Origin: Lysobacteraceae bacterium P
GTDB taxonomy: Bacteria; Pseudomonadota; Gammaproteobacteria; Xanthomonadales; Xanthomonadaceae
NCBI GenBank assembly: GCA_005503055.1
Contig: SCOX01000003.1
Location: 62,001 to 126,000 of the forward strand
Length of the DNA stretch: 64,000 bases
Direction: 5' to 3'
Below the pieces are notes generated by a model that worked only from the letters and a program-made list of their open reading frames with translations, searched no databases and was not told the DNA's origin. Of the stretch, positions 46,172 through 54,082 are shown piece by piece; positions within the stretch are counted from its first letter, which is position 1, and each line of letters opens with the position of its first letter. The translations under genes were made by a program, and so were the position numbers.

Positions 46172-46228
46172 CCGGGCCCCGGTGGCACGAAAACGGCCGG
46201 CCAGCTTGCGCTGCATTGCTGCCCCGTT

Positions 46229-46244
46229 TGTGACAAAAATCACG
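46229..46244. promoter_or_regulatory. Clp/CRP-like binding site upstream of priA
   Basis: TGTGA-CAAAAA-TCACG matches nine of ten positions of the CRP/Clp half-site pattern TGTGA-N6-TCACA, with further symmetry outside (TT on the left, AA on the right). It lies 70 bases upstream of the priA start codon, a usual distance for a Clp-controlled promoter. Clp is the CRP homologue of Xanthomonas and Lysobacter. Confidence 0.55.
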
Positions 46245-46274
46245 CAAGTGCCCGACGGCAAAGCAAAAACGTCC

Positions 46275-46297
46275 TTATCCACACGAGTTGTGGATAA
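46275..46297. promoter_or_regulatory. Inverted pair of perfect DnaA boxes
   Basis: TTATCCACA (46275-46283) and TGTGGATAA (46289-46297) both match the strongest DnaA box exactly and face each other across the five bases CGAGT. The flanks are AT-richer than the surrounding genome (46350-46415 especially). The pair sits 115-138 bases upstream of priA. The gap 46160-46603 also contains CGTTGG-N11-CCAACG (about 46358-46380), and no gene I can support. Confidence 0.75.
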
Positions 46298-46551
46298 ATC
46301 TGTGCATTGCCGGGTGCGAGCGAGGCGCGACAACTTAGAAATAAGCCTCGCAGCTACGTTGGTGAAAAAAGTGCCAACGCATGATTCTCTTTCCAAATCA
46401 ATCAGTTAAGTGTGAAACATGGTTGTCACTCAGCTGAAGCGCCCGTTCATGATGGACCGCATGACGGCGACGTTACTGCTGTGCACAACCGGTTTTCCGG
46501 TACGAGCCGCGCCGCGCTTGACGGAGCGTGTGGCCCGGCGTTGTCAAGCGG

Positions 46552-46579
46552 TTTTTCACGCGATCTGGCTCGCTATGAT
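46552..46579 (+). promoter_or_regulatory. Promoter of the sigma-4-like gene
   Basis: TTTTTC (46552-46557) and TATGAT (46574-46579) are separated by 16 bases. The expected transcription start is at about 46586-46587, exactly on the ATG of a six-codon reading frame. Confidence 0.55.
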
Positions 46580-46586
46580 GGCCCGT

Positions 46587-46607
46587 ATGGTGATGTTGTC
46601 CCGATGA
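46587..46607 (+). CDS. Possible leaderless six-codon upstream ORF
   Basis: ATG at 46587 opens a frame of six codons (Met-Val-Met-Leu-Ser-Arg) and ends with TGA overlapping the ATG of the next gene (CGATGAGC). It lies seven bases after TATGAT. No ribosome binding site precedes the downstream gene, so translation may reach it only by reinitiation from this tiny frame. This is inference from layout. Confidence 0.35.
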   Translation: MVMLSR

Positions 46608-47605
46608 GCTTTTCCTCCGCCTCCCCCGGTCCTGGCGCTCCGCCCGCCCTGTCTGCCTTCCTGCGCGGCGTGGAGCGTCGCGGCGCTGTCCTGGCCGAGT
46701 TGCAGGCGGGCGATGCCGCCGCGGGCGACGCCGCCCTGGCCGGCGCCATGCGCCAATTTCGCGACGCCGCCGGAAGCGTGCCGATGGCCGAGTGGCCACA
46801 GCGCTTCTGGGCCCTGCTGTTGGCCCAGCCGCAGCTCCAGCAACGCACGGCGGTCGCGGTGGCGATCGAGGCGACCGATCGCTTGGGCGAACTCGGCGGC
46901 GGCCCGCGTGCCGCGCTGCTGCTGAGGGTCGCTGCCGGGCTGTCGGAAGAAGAGGCGGCCGGCGTGCTGGCCGTCGGCCTGCCCAGCTACCGACTCGCCC
47001 TGCAACGCGCGCTGCCTCATCACGCCGACGGCCGCGCCGATCCCGTCGCCTGGCAGCAGATGCGCGAACAGATCCATCGCCGCATCAAGACGTTGCCGCC
47101 GGACCGCCTGGTCCGCCTCAGCTCCGCGCGTGAGGCCGTGCTTCGCGGCGTCGGTCCGACGGTCCCGACTTCCGAGGCGCTCGCCGCGCCGAAGCGGCCG
47201 CGTTGGGTGCTGCCGCTCCTGTGGGCGCTGCTGGCGATCTGCGCGCTCGGGCTGGCGGCCACGTTCTGGCCCTGGGGCACGTCCCTGGACGGCACCGGTG
47301 CGTCGGGCCGGGTCGAGGTCGAGCCGCTGCCCGAGGCCGACTCCCCCGCCGCGCGCTACGACGAACAGGTGGCGATCGTCGCGCACCGCGATTTCGCCCA
47401 GCTCGCCGACCCGCGGGCCGAAGCCGCCATGCAGGACCTGGAATTCCACAGCTGGCTGGCCGCGCAACAGGCCGCGGGCGTCCACGTGCCGACACCGCCG
47501 GCCGACACGCCGGTCGAAGAAAGCGTGGCGCCTTCGCCGACCCAACCGGGCATCGCCAGCGAAACCGGAACCGAAGCCGAAACCGAGACCACCGATGCGC
47601 CGTGA
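46604..47605 (+). CDS. Membrane-tethered protein with degenerate sigma-70 region-4-like segment
   Basis: This 333-residue protein has no clear enzyme domain. Residues 104-137 (LLLRVAAGLSEEEAAGVLAV, then PSYRLALQRAL) look like the helix-turn-helix of ECF sigma region 4. One membrane helix follows (about 201-223, WVLPLLWALLAICALGLAATF), and then an acidic, Pro/Thr/Glu-rich C-terminal part that would lie in the periplasm. Related operons in other proteobacteria combine an ECF sigma, a DUF3619 membrane protein and DUF3106; here the first two functions may be merged. No region 2 is visible, so it is not a working sigma factor. It overlaps the DUF3106 gene by 11 bases. Confidence 0.6.
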   Translation: MSFSSASPGPGAPPALSAFLRGVERRGAVLAELQAGDAAAGDAALAGAMRQFRDAAGSVPMAEWPQRFWALLLAQPQLQQRTAVAVAIEATDRLGELGGGPRAALLLRVAAGLSEEEAAGVLAVGLPSYRLALQRALPHHADGRADPVAWQQMREQIHRRIKTLPPDRLVRLSSAREAVLRGVGPTVPTSEALAAPKRPRWVLPLLWALLAICALGLAATFWPWGTSLDGTGASGRVEVEPLPEADSPAARYDEQVAIVAHRDFAQLADPRAEAAMQDLEFHSWLAAQQAAGVHVPTPPADTPVEESVAPSPTQPGIASETGTEAETETTDAP

Positions 47606-48230
47606 CCGCCTGCGCCACCGCTGGGCGATGCTCGCGCTGCTCCTGGTCGCGACCGGGGCCGGTTCGACGCCACCGGAACTGGCGGACCTGCTCGAACGCC
47701 TGCCGCCCGCCGTGCAGACCCGATTGCGCGGGAACGCGACGCAATGGGAGGCCTGGTCGCCGGCGCAGCAGGCGGCGTTCCGCGAACGCGTCGCGCAGTG
47801 GGATGCCCTGCCGCGCACCGAGCGCGACGCACGCCGTGAACGCTACCTGGCCTGGCAGGCCCTGTCGGCCGCCGAGCGCGCGCAGGTCCAGGCCGCCGCC
47901 GCGCAGTACGCCGCCATGCCTCCTGACCTGCAGGGCGCCTGGCGCGCCCAGTTCGACGCGATGGATCGAAGCGATCGCCGCGGCTGGCTGTTCGGTCCGG
48001 CGCTCGGTGCGGACTACGGTGTGTTGCAGCCGTTGCTGGCGCAGGTGCCCGAAGGCGACCACGCGGCGCTGCTGCGCACTCTGCGCGAGATGACGCCGCA
48101 GCAGCGACGCGAGCTGGGAGTGCTCGCCCAGCGCACACCGCCCGCCGGACGCGAAGCGCTGCGACGCGAATTGCTGTCGGTGGGCGCGAACGAGCGGGCC
48201 GACTGGCTGTGGACGCGCCTGCAGCACTGA
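47595..48230 (+). CDS. DUF3106 exported protein
   Basis: This 211-residue protein has a signal peptide (HRWAMLALLLVATGAGS). A helical mature domain follows, rich in W-x-x-L/x-R repeats (ATQWEAWSPAQQAAFRERVAQW, RRERYLAWQALSAAERAQV) that define DUF3106. The repeated Gln/Arg helices resemble Spy/CpxP-like periplasmic proteins, though homology is uncertain. The start lies inside the end of the previous gene, so the two are made together. Confidence 0.82.
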   Translation: MRRDRLRHRWAMLALLLVATGAGSTPPELADLLERLPPAVQTRLRGNATQWEAWSPAQQAAFRERVAQWDALPRTERDARRERYLAWQALSAAERAQVQAAAAQYAAMPPDLQGAWRAQFDAMDRSDRRGWLFGPALGADYGVLQPLLAQVPEGDHAALLRTLREMTPQQRRELGVLAQRTPPAGREALRRELLSVGANERADWLWTRLQH

Positions 48231-48248
48231 GGCGCGCGCAGGGGCAGG

Positions 48249-48593
48249 CTAGGGTTGCTCATATTCCGTCGCCAAGTCCATCACGCGCCGCTGCGCGCTG
48301 AATCGTCCGCCGAAACGCGCCAATCCCTCCGCTCGCATCCGCGGTGCGTGGTCGCGCAGGTAATCGTCGAGCGCGGCGGCGTCCCGCAACACGTAATGCA
48401 CGCACAAGGCGATGCGGCCGGCGGACGGCGCGGGATCGCGCACGTCGAGCACGCGCGCAGCGAGGAATCCGTCCAGACCGAGGATCTCGCGCGCATGCGC
48501 ATCGAGCCAGGCGCGGAAACTGCCGGCCACGACGCGGTCCACATCGAGGTTGACCTCGTACAGCACGCGCCCGACGGTGCCTTCCCGCGTCAT
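48249..48593 (-). CDS. DUF4286 family protein
   Basis: This 114-residue protein has the DUF4286 pattern: VLYEVNLDVDRVVAGSFRAW at the start, ILGLDGFLAARVLDV in the middle, and a C-terminal RFGGRFSAQRRVMDL. It has a ferredoxin-like (dimeric alpha-beta barrel) look. The true start is the ATG at 48593; longer reading in this frame enters the DUF3667 gene in the wrong frame. It follows the DUF3667 gene by ten bases and is probably in its operon. Confidence 0.8.
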   Translation of the reverse strand: MTREGTVGRVLYEVNLDVDRVVAGSFRAWLDAHAREILGLDGFLAARVLDVRDPAPSAGRIALCVHYVLRDAAALDDYLRDHAPRMRAEGLARFGGRFSAQRRVMDLATEYEQP

Positions 48594-48603
48594 CGCCACG
48601 CGC

Positions 48604-50118
48604 CTACATCCGCACGATGCTCGCGATCGCGATGCCCACCACCGCGAACCCGAGCAGCACGAAATACACGTTGCCGATGATGAAATAGCGCAGCGACGTG
48701 AGCACCCAGCCGTTGCCGTACACGCGCTTTTGCATGATCCACAGGTAGATCGGCATCCACATCCACAGCGCGAATTCCACGATGCCGGCGATCCAGCCGA
48801 AGGCCGCCCAGTGCGGCGTGACCGCATGGTCCAGCGCGAGCAGCAGGAAGAACGCCAGGATCGTCAGGCACAGGTAGGCGTGGCTGTAGAGCGCGACGAC
48901 CAGGTGCTCCAGGTACAAGCGCTTCGAGCCGAGGTAGGCGATCTTCAGCAGCAGGGCGAACACCGGCACCAGCAGGAACAGCGCGGAGGGCACCGCGCCC
49001 AGCATCGCGCGCACCCACAGGCCCACGTCGTGCTGCATGCGGCTGACGTTCTCCTTGCCGTGCGAAATCTGCTTGTTCAACCACTTGTTGACGAAGTCCG
49101 GAGCCCACGACAGCGTCAGCGGATTGAGCTCTTCGTCCCATGGATCGTCGCTGCCGAACAGTGTCAGCCGACCATCGCAATTGGTCTCGCCATAGACGCG
49201 GGCGTCCTCGGAGGCCTTGCGCGAGCGCGTGCCTTCGCTTCCGCGCGCGACGGCGATCTGCAACTGCGCGGCGCGGCAGCCGGCGGCCTGGTTGGTCTCG
49301 CGGATCTCGCCGACCTGGCGACGCCGTAGCGCCGCTTGCGCGGGCGGGATGGCCGCCAGCTCCGCCTGCTGTTTCTGCAGGCGTTCGTTGCGAATGCGCT
49401 CCAGTTCCGCCAGCGTCTGCGCCTTGTCCATCTCCGGCGTCGCGCGCGTGTCCTTGGCCTCGGCCTCGATCACGCGCTTGGCGGCGGCCTTCTCCGCTTC
49501 GACTTCGCGCGCGGTAAGGCCCTTGGATTGGACCAGTTCGGCGGTGCGGCGATCGGCGGCGGCGTTGACGTCCTCCATCGCGATCTCGAACGGCTTGCGC
49601 ACGTGCGGAAGCATGGTCGACACCGCGTCGCGTCCTTCGGCGAGCTCGGCCAGCTCGGTCAGACGAATACGCTCGACATCCTCGATGTTGTCCGCGGTGG
49701 AGAACTTCTTGTTCTCGCGATTCGCGTTCTGCGCGCGGTTGGGGTTCTTCGACACGCCATCGTCGAGCAGTTGAACCGTGGTGTCCTGTGTATCGACGTG
49801 GATCACCATCTGCGCGACGAAGAAGGTCAGCACGCTCAGCACCACGAACAGGCGCAACGGCGCGACGTACTTCGCGCGCTGGCCGGAGAGGTAGTTGATG
49901 GCGACGCGACCCGGCGAGAGCAGGTCGCGCAGGGTGCGGAAGATGCGGCCGTCCAGGTGCCAGAACGCCTCGAACACTTCCTCCATCGCATGCGCGGCAT
50001 TGCGGATCGGATTGACGACGGACTGTCCGCAGTCCTGGCAGTAGTGCCCGTGCAGCGTCGCGCCGCAGTTTTCGCAATGCGTCGGGACGGGGCCGTGCGT
50101 TTCGGAATTGGAACTCAT
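48604..50118 (-). CDS. DUF3667 membrane protein with zinc ribbon and inserted coiled coil
   Basis: This 504-residue protein has an N-terminal zinc ribbon (CENCGATLHGHYCQDCG), then the DUF3667 region with HLDGRIFRTLRDLLSPGRVAINYLSGQRAKYVAPLRLF. One membrane helix (about residues 88-106) precedes a long Glu/Arg/Lys-rich helical stretch (about 150-300, EVEAEKAAAKRVIEAEAKD, LAELERIRNERLQKQQAEL) that is probably a periplasmic coiled coil. Four further helices lie near the C-terminus. The start could be 50118 (GGGAGAG upstream) or 50157. Function is unknown. Confidence 0.82.
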   Translation of the reverse strand: MSSNSETHGPVPTHCENCGATLHGHYCQDCGQSVVNPIRNAAHAMEEVFEAFWHLDGRIFRTLRDLLSPGRVAINYLSGQRAKYVAPLRLFVVLSVLTFFVAQMVIHVDTQDTTVQLLDDGVSKNPNRAQNANRENKKFSTADNIEDVERIRLTELAELAEGRDAVSTMLPHVRKPFEIAMEDVNAAADRRTAELVQSKGLTAREVEAEKAAAKRVIEAEAKDTRATPEMDKAQTLAELERIRNERLQKQQAELAAIPPAQAALRRRQVGEIRETNQAAGCRAAQLQIAVARGSEGTRSRKASEDARVYGETNCDGRLTLFGSDDPWDEELNPLTLSWAPDFVNKWLNKQISHGKENVSRMQHDVGLWVRAMLGAVPSALFLLVPVFALLLKIAYLGSKRLYLEHLVVALYSHAYLCLTILAFFLLLALDHAVTPHWAAFGWIAGIVEFALWMWMPIYLWIMQKRVYGNGWVLTSLRYFIIGNVYFVLLGFAVVGIAIASIVRM

Positions 50119-50167
50119 GGTGTCAACGCTCTCCCCGGCGCACGACAGAGGGTTCATTTCAAAGGGT

Positions 50168-50174
50168 TAAGATA
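50168..50174. promoter_or_regulatory. Overlapping divergent -10 boxes (DUF3667 gene / MATE gene)
   Basis: TTAAGATAG reads TAAGAT (50168-50173) on the plus strand towards the MATE gene and TATCTT (50169-50174) on the minus strand towards the DUF3667 gene. If both are used, the two RNA polymerases would exclude each other. Confidence 0.35.
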
Positions 50175-50253
50175 GCGGGCCGCCGCGACCCGGCGCCAGC
50201 GCCCGACATTCGATGCGGTCGCGCGGCCGCAGTCGTGCGTCTGGTTTGTTCCG

Positions 50254-51636
50254 ATGTCCCTTGCTTCTTCTGTCGCCTCGCCTGGCCGCAACGGCCTGTT
50301 CGGCGAAATCCGCACCACCGCCGTCCTCGCCGCGCCACTCGTGGGCGGGCACGTATCCACGGGCCTGATCGGCTTCGTCGACAACGTCCTGGCCGGCCAC
50401 CATGGCACCACGACGCTGGCGTCGGTCACGATCGGCACCGCGCTGTGGTGGCTGCCGATGATGGTGCCGATCGGCACGCTGCTGTCGGTGCCGCCGTCGG
50501 TGTCGCAACTCGATGGCGCCGGTCGCCGCGAAGACATCGGCGGCCTGTTCCGCCAGGCGCTGTGGCTGGCGCTGGGCCTGGGACTGGTGCTGTTCGTGTT
50601 CCTCACGCTGATCCCGCACGCGCTGGGGCCGATGGGCATCGCGCCGGAAATCATCCCGGGCGCGACGGCCTTCCTGCACGGCATCCGCTGGGGCGTGATC
50701 GCACTGACGCTGTTCTTCTGCATGCGCTACCTGAGCGAGGGGTTGCATTGGACGCTGCCGACGCTGGTGCTCAGCGCCGGCGGGTTGCTGGTGCTGTTGC
50801 CGATGGGATACACGCTGACCTTCGGCAAGTTCGGGTTCCCCGAGCTGGGCGCGGGCGGGCTCGGCATCGCCTCGGCGATCATGCTGTGGATGCAGGCGAT
50901 CGCCTTCTTCCTGGTGCTGCGCCGTGCCAAGCGCTTCGCCGACCTGAAGCTGTTCGAGCGCTTCGACCTGCCGCACTGGCCGACCATACGCGGGCTGCTT
51001 GCGACGGGCCTGCCGATCGGCGTCACGGTGCTGATGGAGGGCGGTCTGTTCATCACCACCGCGCTGCTGATGGGCCGCCTGGGCGAAGTGCCGGCGGCGG
51101 CGCACCAGATCGCGATCAACCTGGCGGCGCTGTGCTTCATGGTGCCGATGGGCCTGGCCGAGGCGACCACCGTTCGCGTCGGCCATGCGTTGGGACGCGC
51201 GGATTTCCATGGCGTGCGCCGGGCGGCGAAAGCCGGCTACGCGATCGTGCTGGGTACGCAATTGGTTTCGGGCATCGCGCTGCTGCTCGGCAACGACCTG
51301 CTGGTGAGCTTCTACACGCGCGACGCGGCGGTGGCGACGCTCGCCGCCTCGCTGTTGCTGTACGCGGCGGCGTTCCAGTTCCCCGACGGTGTGCAGGTGC
51401 TGTCGGCCGGCGCGCTGCGTGGCCTGAAGGACACGCGCGTGCCGATGCTGCTGGCCGCCATCGCCTACTGGGGCATCGGCATGCCGCTGGGCGCGGGGCT
51501 GGGGCTCGGCCTGGGCTGGGGACCGCGCGGCATGTGGGTGGGCCTGATCGCCGGCCTCACGTTCGCGGCGGTCCTGCTGTGCATGCGCTTCGTGCGGTCC
51601 AGCCACCCGGACCGGTTGATGATGCGCGGGCCGTGA
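50254..51636 (+). CDS. MATE family multidrug efflux transporter (NorM-like)
   Basis: This 460-residue protein has 12 predicted helices in two homologous halves. MATE features are APLVGGHVSTGLIGFVDNVLAGHHG at the first helix region and the mirrored GLPIGVTVLMEGGLFITTALLMGRLG with AAHQIAINLAALCFMVPMGLAEATTVRVG in the second half. It exports cationic drugs or dyes in exchange for Na+ or H+. It faces the DUF3667 gene with overlapping -10 boxes. Confidence 0.94.
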   Translation: MSLASSVASPGRNGLFGEIRTTAVLAAPLVGGHVSTGLIGFVDNVLAGHHGTTTLASVTIGTALWWLPMMVPIGTLLSVPPSVSQLDGAGRREDIGGLFRQALWLALGLGLVLFVFLTLIPHALGPMGIAPEIIPGATAFLHGIRWGVIALTLFFCMRYLSEGLHWTLPTLVLSAGGLLVLLPMGYTLTFGKFGFPELGAGGLGIASAIMLWMQAIAFFLVLRRAKRFADLKLFERFDLPHWPTIRGLLATGLPIGVTVLMEGGLFITTALLMGRLGEVPAAAHQIAINLAALCFMVPMGLAEATTVRVGHALGRADFHGVRRAAKAGYAIVLGTQLVSGIALLLGNDLLVSFYTRDAAVATLAASLLLYAAAFQFPDGVQVLSAGALRGLKDTRVPMLLAAIAYWGIGMPLGAGLGLGLGWGPRGMWVGLIAGLTFAAVLLCMRFVRSSHPDRLMMRGP

Positions 51637-51774
51637 GCCGGGCCGGTACCTTCGCCCGGGCCCACTTTCCATCGGGTGAATGGATCACGAACCCCCCATA
51701 CGGTCCGTGTTACGAATGGCGGGTGATCCGCAACCCGCCAGGGTTTACGCTGATCGCGTGATCCAGGAGACCGT

Positions 51775-53658
51775 ATGAACGACATTCCGCGTCGCGGTCC
51801 CATCGCCCGTTTCTTCGTCGGGCTGTGGGACGTGATGAATTTTTCCCGCCGTCTGATCCTCAACCTGCTGTTCCTGCTGCTGCTGTTCGTGTTCCTGGTG
51901 ATCATGCTCGCCGGTCCGCGCACCAGGCCGTTGCTCGAGCGCACCACGCTGGTCATCGCCCCGGAAGGAGCGCTGGTCGAGCAGTTCAGCAGCGATCCGG
52001 CGACCCGTGCGCTGGAACGCGCGCTGGGCCAGAAGGGCGGCGAGCTGCAGTTGCGCGACCTGATCCGCGCGCTGGACGCCGCCGCGCGCGACAAGCGCAT
52101 CGAGCGCGTCGTGCTGCAAGTGGACAAGCTGGAAGCCGGGGGCATGGCCTCCCTGCGCGAGGCGGCCGACGCGATCGCGCGCGTGAAGGCCAGCGGCAAG
52201 CAGGTCGTCGCCTTCTCCGAAATGATGGACCAGAAGCAGTACCTGCTCGCCTCGCAGGCCAGCGAGGTCTACCTCGACCCGATGGGCGGCATGCTGCTCG
52301 AAGGCCTGGGTCGTTACCGCACCTATTACCGCCAGGGCTTGCAGGACAAGCTCGGCGTGGACGTGCATCTGTTCAAGGTAGGCGAGTACAAATCCGCTGC
52401 CGAGCCCTACGTGCTCGACGCCGCCTCGCCCGAGGCCAAGGAAGCCGACCTGTACTGGATGAACGACGTCTGGCAGCGCTACCTCGCCGACGTGGCGAAG
52501 GCGCGCAAGCTCGATGGCGCGCTGCTGGCCAAGGAGATCGACCAGATGCCCGAGGGCATCGCCGCCGCCAATGGCGACCTGGCGAAGTTTGCCCTGCAGG
52601 CCAAGCTGGTCGACGGCCTGAAGACGCACGAGGAAGTGCAGGACCTGTTGGTGCAGCGCGGCGTCGCCGACGAGGATGCCGAAGGCGGCTTCCGCCAGTC
52701 CTCGATCGAGGAATACCTCACCCAGATCGACGGCCGAATCGCCGCGGTCGATCCGCGCCCGCAGGTGGCGGTGGTGGTCGCCGAGGGCGAAATCCGCGGC
52801 GGCGAGCAGCCGCCCGGCACCGTCGGTGGCGTGTCGACCGCCGCGCTGCTGCGCGAGGCGCGCGACGACGAGAACGTGAAGGCCGTGGTGCTGCGCGTGG
52901 ATTCGCCGGGTGGCGAGGTGTTCGCCTCCGAGCAGATCCGCCGCGAGATCGTCGGCCTGAAGAAGGCCGGCAAGCCGGTCGCCGTGTCGATGGGCGACCT
53001 GGCCGCATCGGGCGGCTACTGGATCTCGATGGACGCCGACCGAATCTACGCCGATGCCTCGACGATCACCGGCTCCATCGGCATCTTCGGCCTGATCCCG
53101 ACCATTCCGCGCGCGCTGGAGAAGATCGGCGTGCGCAGCGATGGCGTGGGCACCACGCGCTTCGCCGGCGCGTTCGACATCACCCGGCCGTTGCAGCCGG
53201 AAGTCGGGCAGGTGATCCAGTCGGTGATCGAGAAGGGCTACCGCGACTTCACCGGCCGCGTCGCCAACGCGCGCAAGAAGCCGGTCGAACAGGTCGACGC
53301 GATCGCGCGCGGCCGCGTGTGGACCGGCGCGCAGGCGAAGGAACGCGGGCTGGTGGACGAACTCGGCGGTCTGCGCCAGGCGGTGACCTTCGCCGCCAAG
53401 CGCGCCGAACTCGGCGAGCCGGGCGACTACCAGGTGCGTTACATCGAAAAGGCCGCCTCGCCGTTCGAGCGCTTCTTCACCGGCTTCATCGGCAGCCGTA
53501 TCGGTGCGTCCCTGGCGCGCGATTCGGACATCGCGCGCGGACTGATCGCCAAGGCCTCGCCACAGACCGCGCAGGACCTGCGGTTCCTCGAGGGTTCGAT
53601 CACGCCGACGCGTGGCGTTCCGGTGAAGGCGCTGGCGTACTGCTTCTGCGGGTTCTGA
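51775..53658 (+). CDS. sppA: Signal peptide peptidase SppA (67 kDa form)
   Basis: This 627-residue protein has one N-terminal membrane anchor (about residues 26-47) and two tandem S49 domains facing the periplasm. The catalytic lysine is Lys206 (GEYKSAAEPY) and the nucleophile Ser412 (DLAASGGYW), matching the K209/S409 pair of E. coli SppA. It digests cleaved signal peptides in the membrane. AGGAG precedes the ATG and TACGCT lies 22 bases upstream of it as a possible -10 box. The C-terminus ends in a Cys-rich CFCGF. Confidence 0.96.
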   Translation: MNDIPRRGPIARFFVGLWDVMNFSRRLILNLLFLLLLFVFLVIMLAGPRTRPLLERTTLVIAPEGALVEQFSSDPATRALERALGQKGGELQLRDLIRALDAAARDKRIERVVLQVDKLEAGGMASLREAADAIARVKASGKQVVAFSEMMDQKQYLLASQASEVYLDPMGGMLLEGLGRYRTYYRQGLQDKLGVDVHLFKVGEYKSAAEPYVLDAASPEAKEADLYWMNDVWQRYLADVAKARKLDGALLAKEIDQMPEGIAAANGDLAKFALQAKLVDGLKTHEEVQDLLVQRGVADEDAEGGFRQSSIEEYLTQIDGRIAAVDPRPQVAVVVAEGEIRGGEQPPGTVGGVSTAALLREARDDENVKAVVLRVDSPGGEVFASEQIRREIVGLKKAGKPVAVSMGDLAASGGYWISMDADRIYADASTITGSIGIFGLIPTIPRALEKIGVRSDGVGTTRFAGAFDITRPLQPEVGQVIQSVIEKGYRDFTGRVANARKKPVEQVDAIARGRVWTGAQAKERGLVDELGGLRQAVTFAAKRAELGEPGDYQVRYIEKAASPFERFFTGFIGSRIGASLARDSDIARGLIAKASPQTAQDLRFLEGSITPTRGVPVKALAYCFCGF

Positions 53659-53711
53659 GCGCTTCGCCCGCGCCGCGCGGCCGGAGGTGAGGGCGATGCG
53701 GCGGCGACAAC

Positions 53712-53741
53712 GAAAAAGCCCGGCCTATGCCGGGCTTTTTC
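53712..53741. terminator. Bidirectional Rho-independent terminator
   Basis: GAAAAAGCCCGGC (53712-53724) and GCCGGGCTTTTTC (53729-53741) pair over 13 bases with the loop CTAT. T runs on both strands serve sppA (plus) and the small lipoprotein gene (minus). Confidence 0.92.
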
Positions 53742-53765
53742 ACATCCACGCCCGGGAACCGGACG

Positions 53766-53990
53766 TCAGGTGCCGTCCATCTCCTGCGCATCGATCTGCG
53801 CGCGCTCGCGCTCGTTGGCCTCCTGCAATTCCTTCTGCACGTTCTTCGCCTTGTCGAGCGGCGCGTTGATCGCATCGCGCAACTGCGTCGCCTGTGGTTC
53901 GACCGGTCGTTCCTTCTCCGGCGGCTTGGGCCTGGAACAGCCGGCGAGCAGCGCCAGCATCGTCATCGCAAACAGCAGCTTCCGCCCCAT
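53766..53990 (-). CDS. Small lipoprotein
   Basis: This 74-residue protein has a lipoprotein signal ([18 protein letters not shown], lipid on Cys18) and a charged helical remainder ([23 protein letters not shown]), likely a short coiled coil lying in the periplasm. Its own terminator lies behind it, and TAGCAT upstream overlaps with TATGCT of the divergent SDR gene (54019-54025). I do not recognise a family. Confidence 0.75.
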   Translation of the reverse strand: MGRKLLFAMTMLALLAGCSRPKPPEKERPVEPQATQLRDAINAPLDKAKNVQKELQEANERERAQIDAQEMDGT

Positions 53991-54082
53991 TCCCGCACCC
54001 CTCGTCTGGTCCGCCGGCTATGCTACGCCGGCCGCTGCGCGCGGCAAGTTCCCTGCGTGTGCCCCCTATCACGGAGACGGCG

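Noticed and set aside
46182-46409. 75-residue frame across the priA control region
   Set aside because: It runs through the Clp site and the DnaA boxes, has no ribosome binding site and atypical composition.
46419-46607. 62-residue protein ending at the ATGA before the sigma-4-like gene
   Set aside because: No ribosome binding site, and the promoter at 46552-46579 lies inside it. Only its last six codons after the expected transcription start are kept as a possible upstream ORF.
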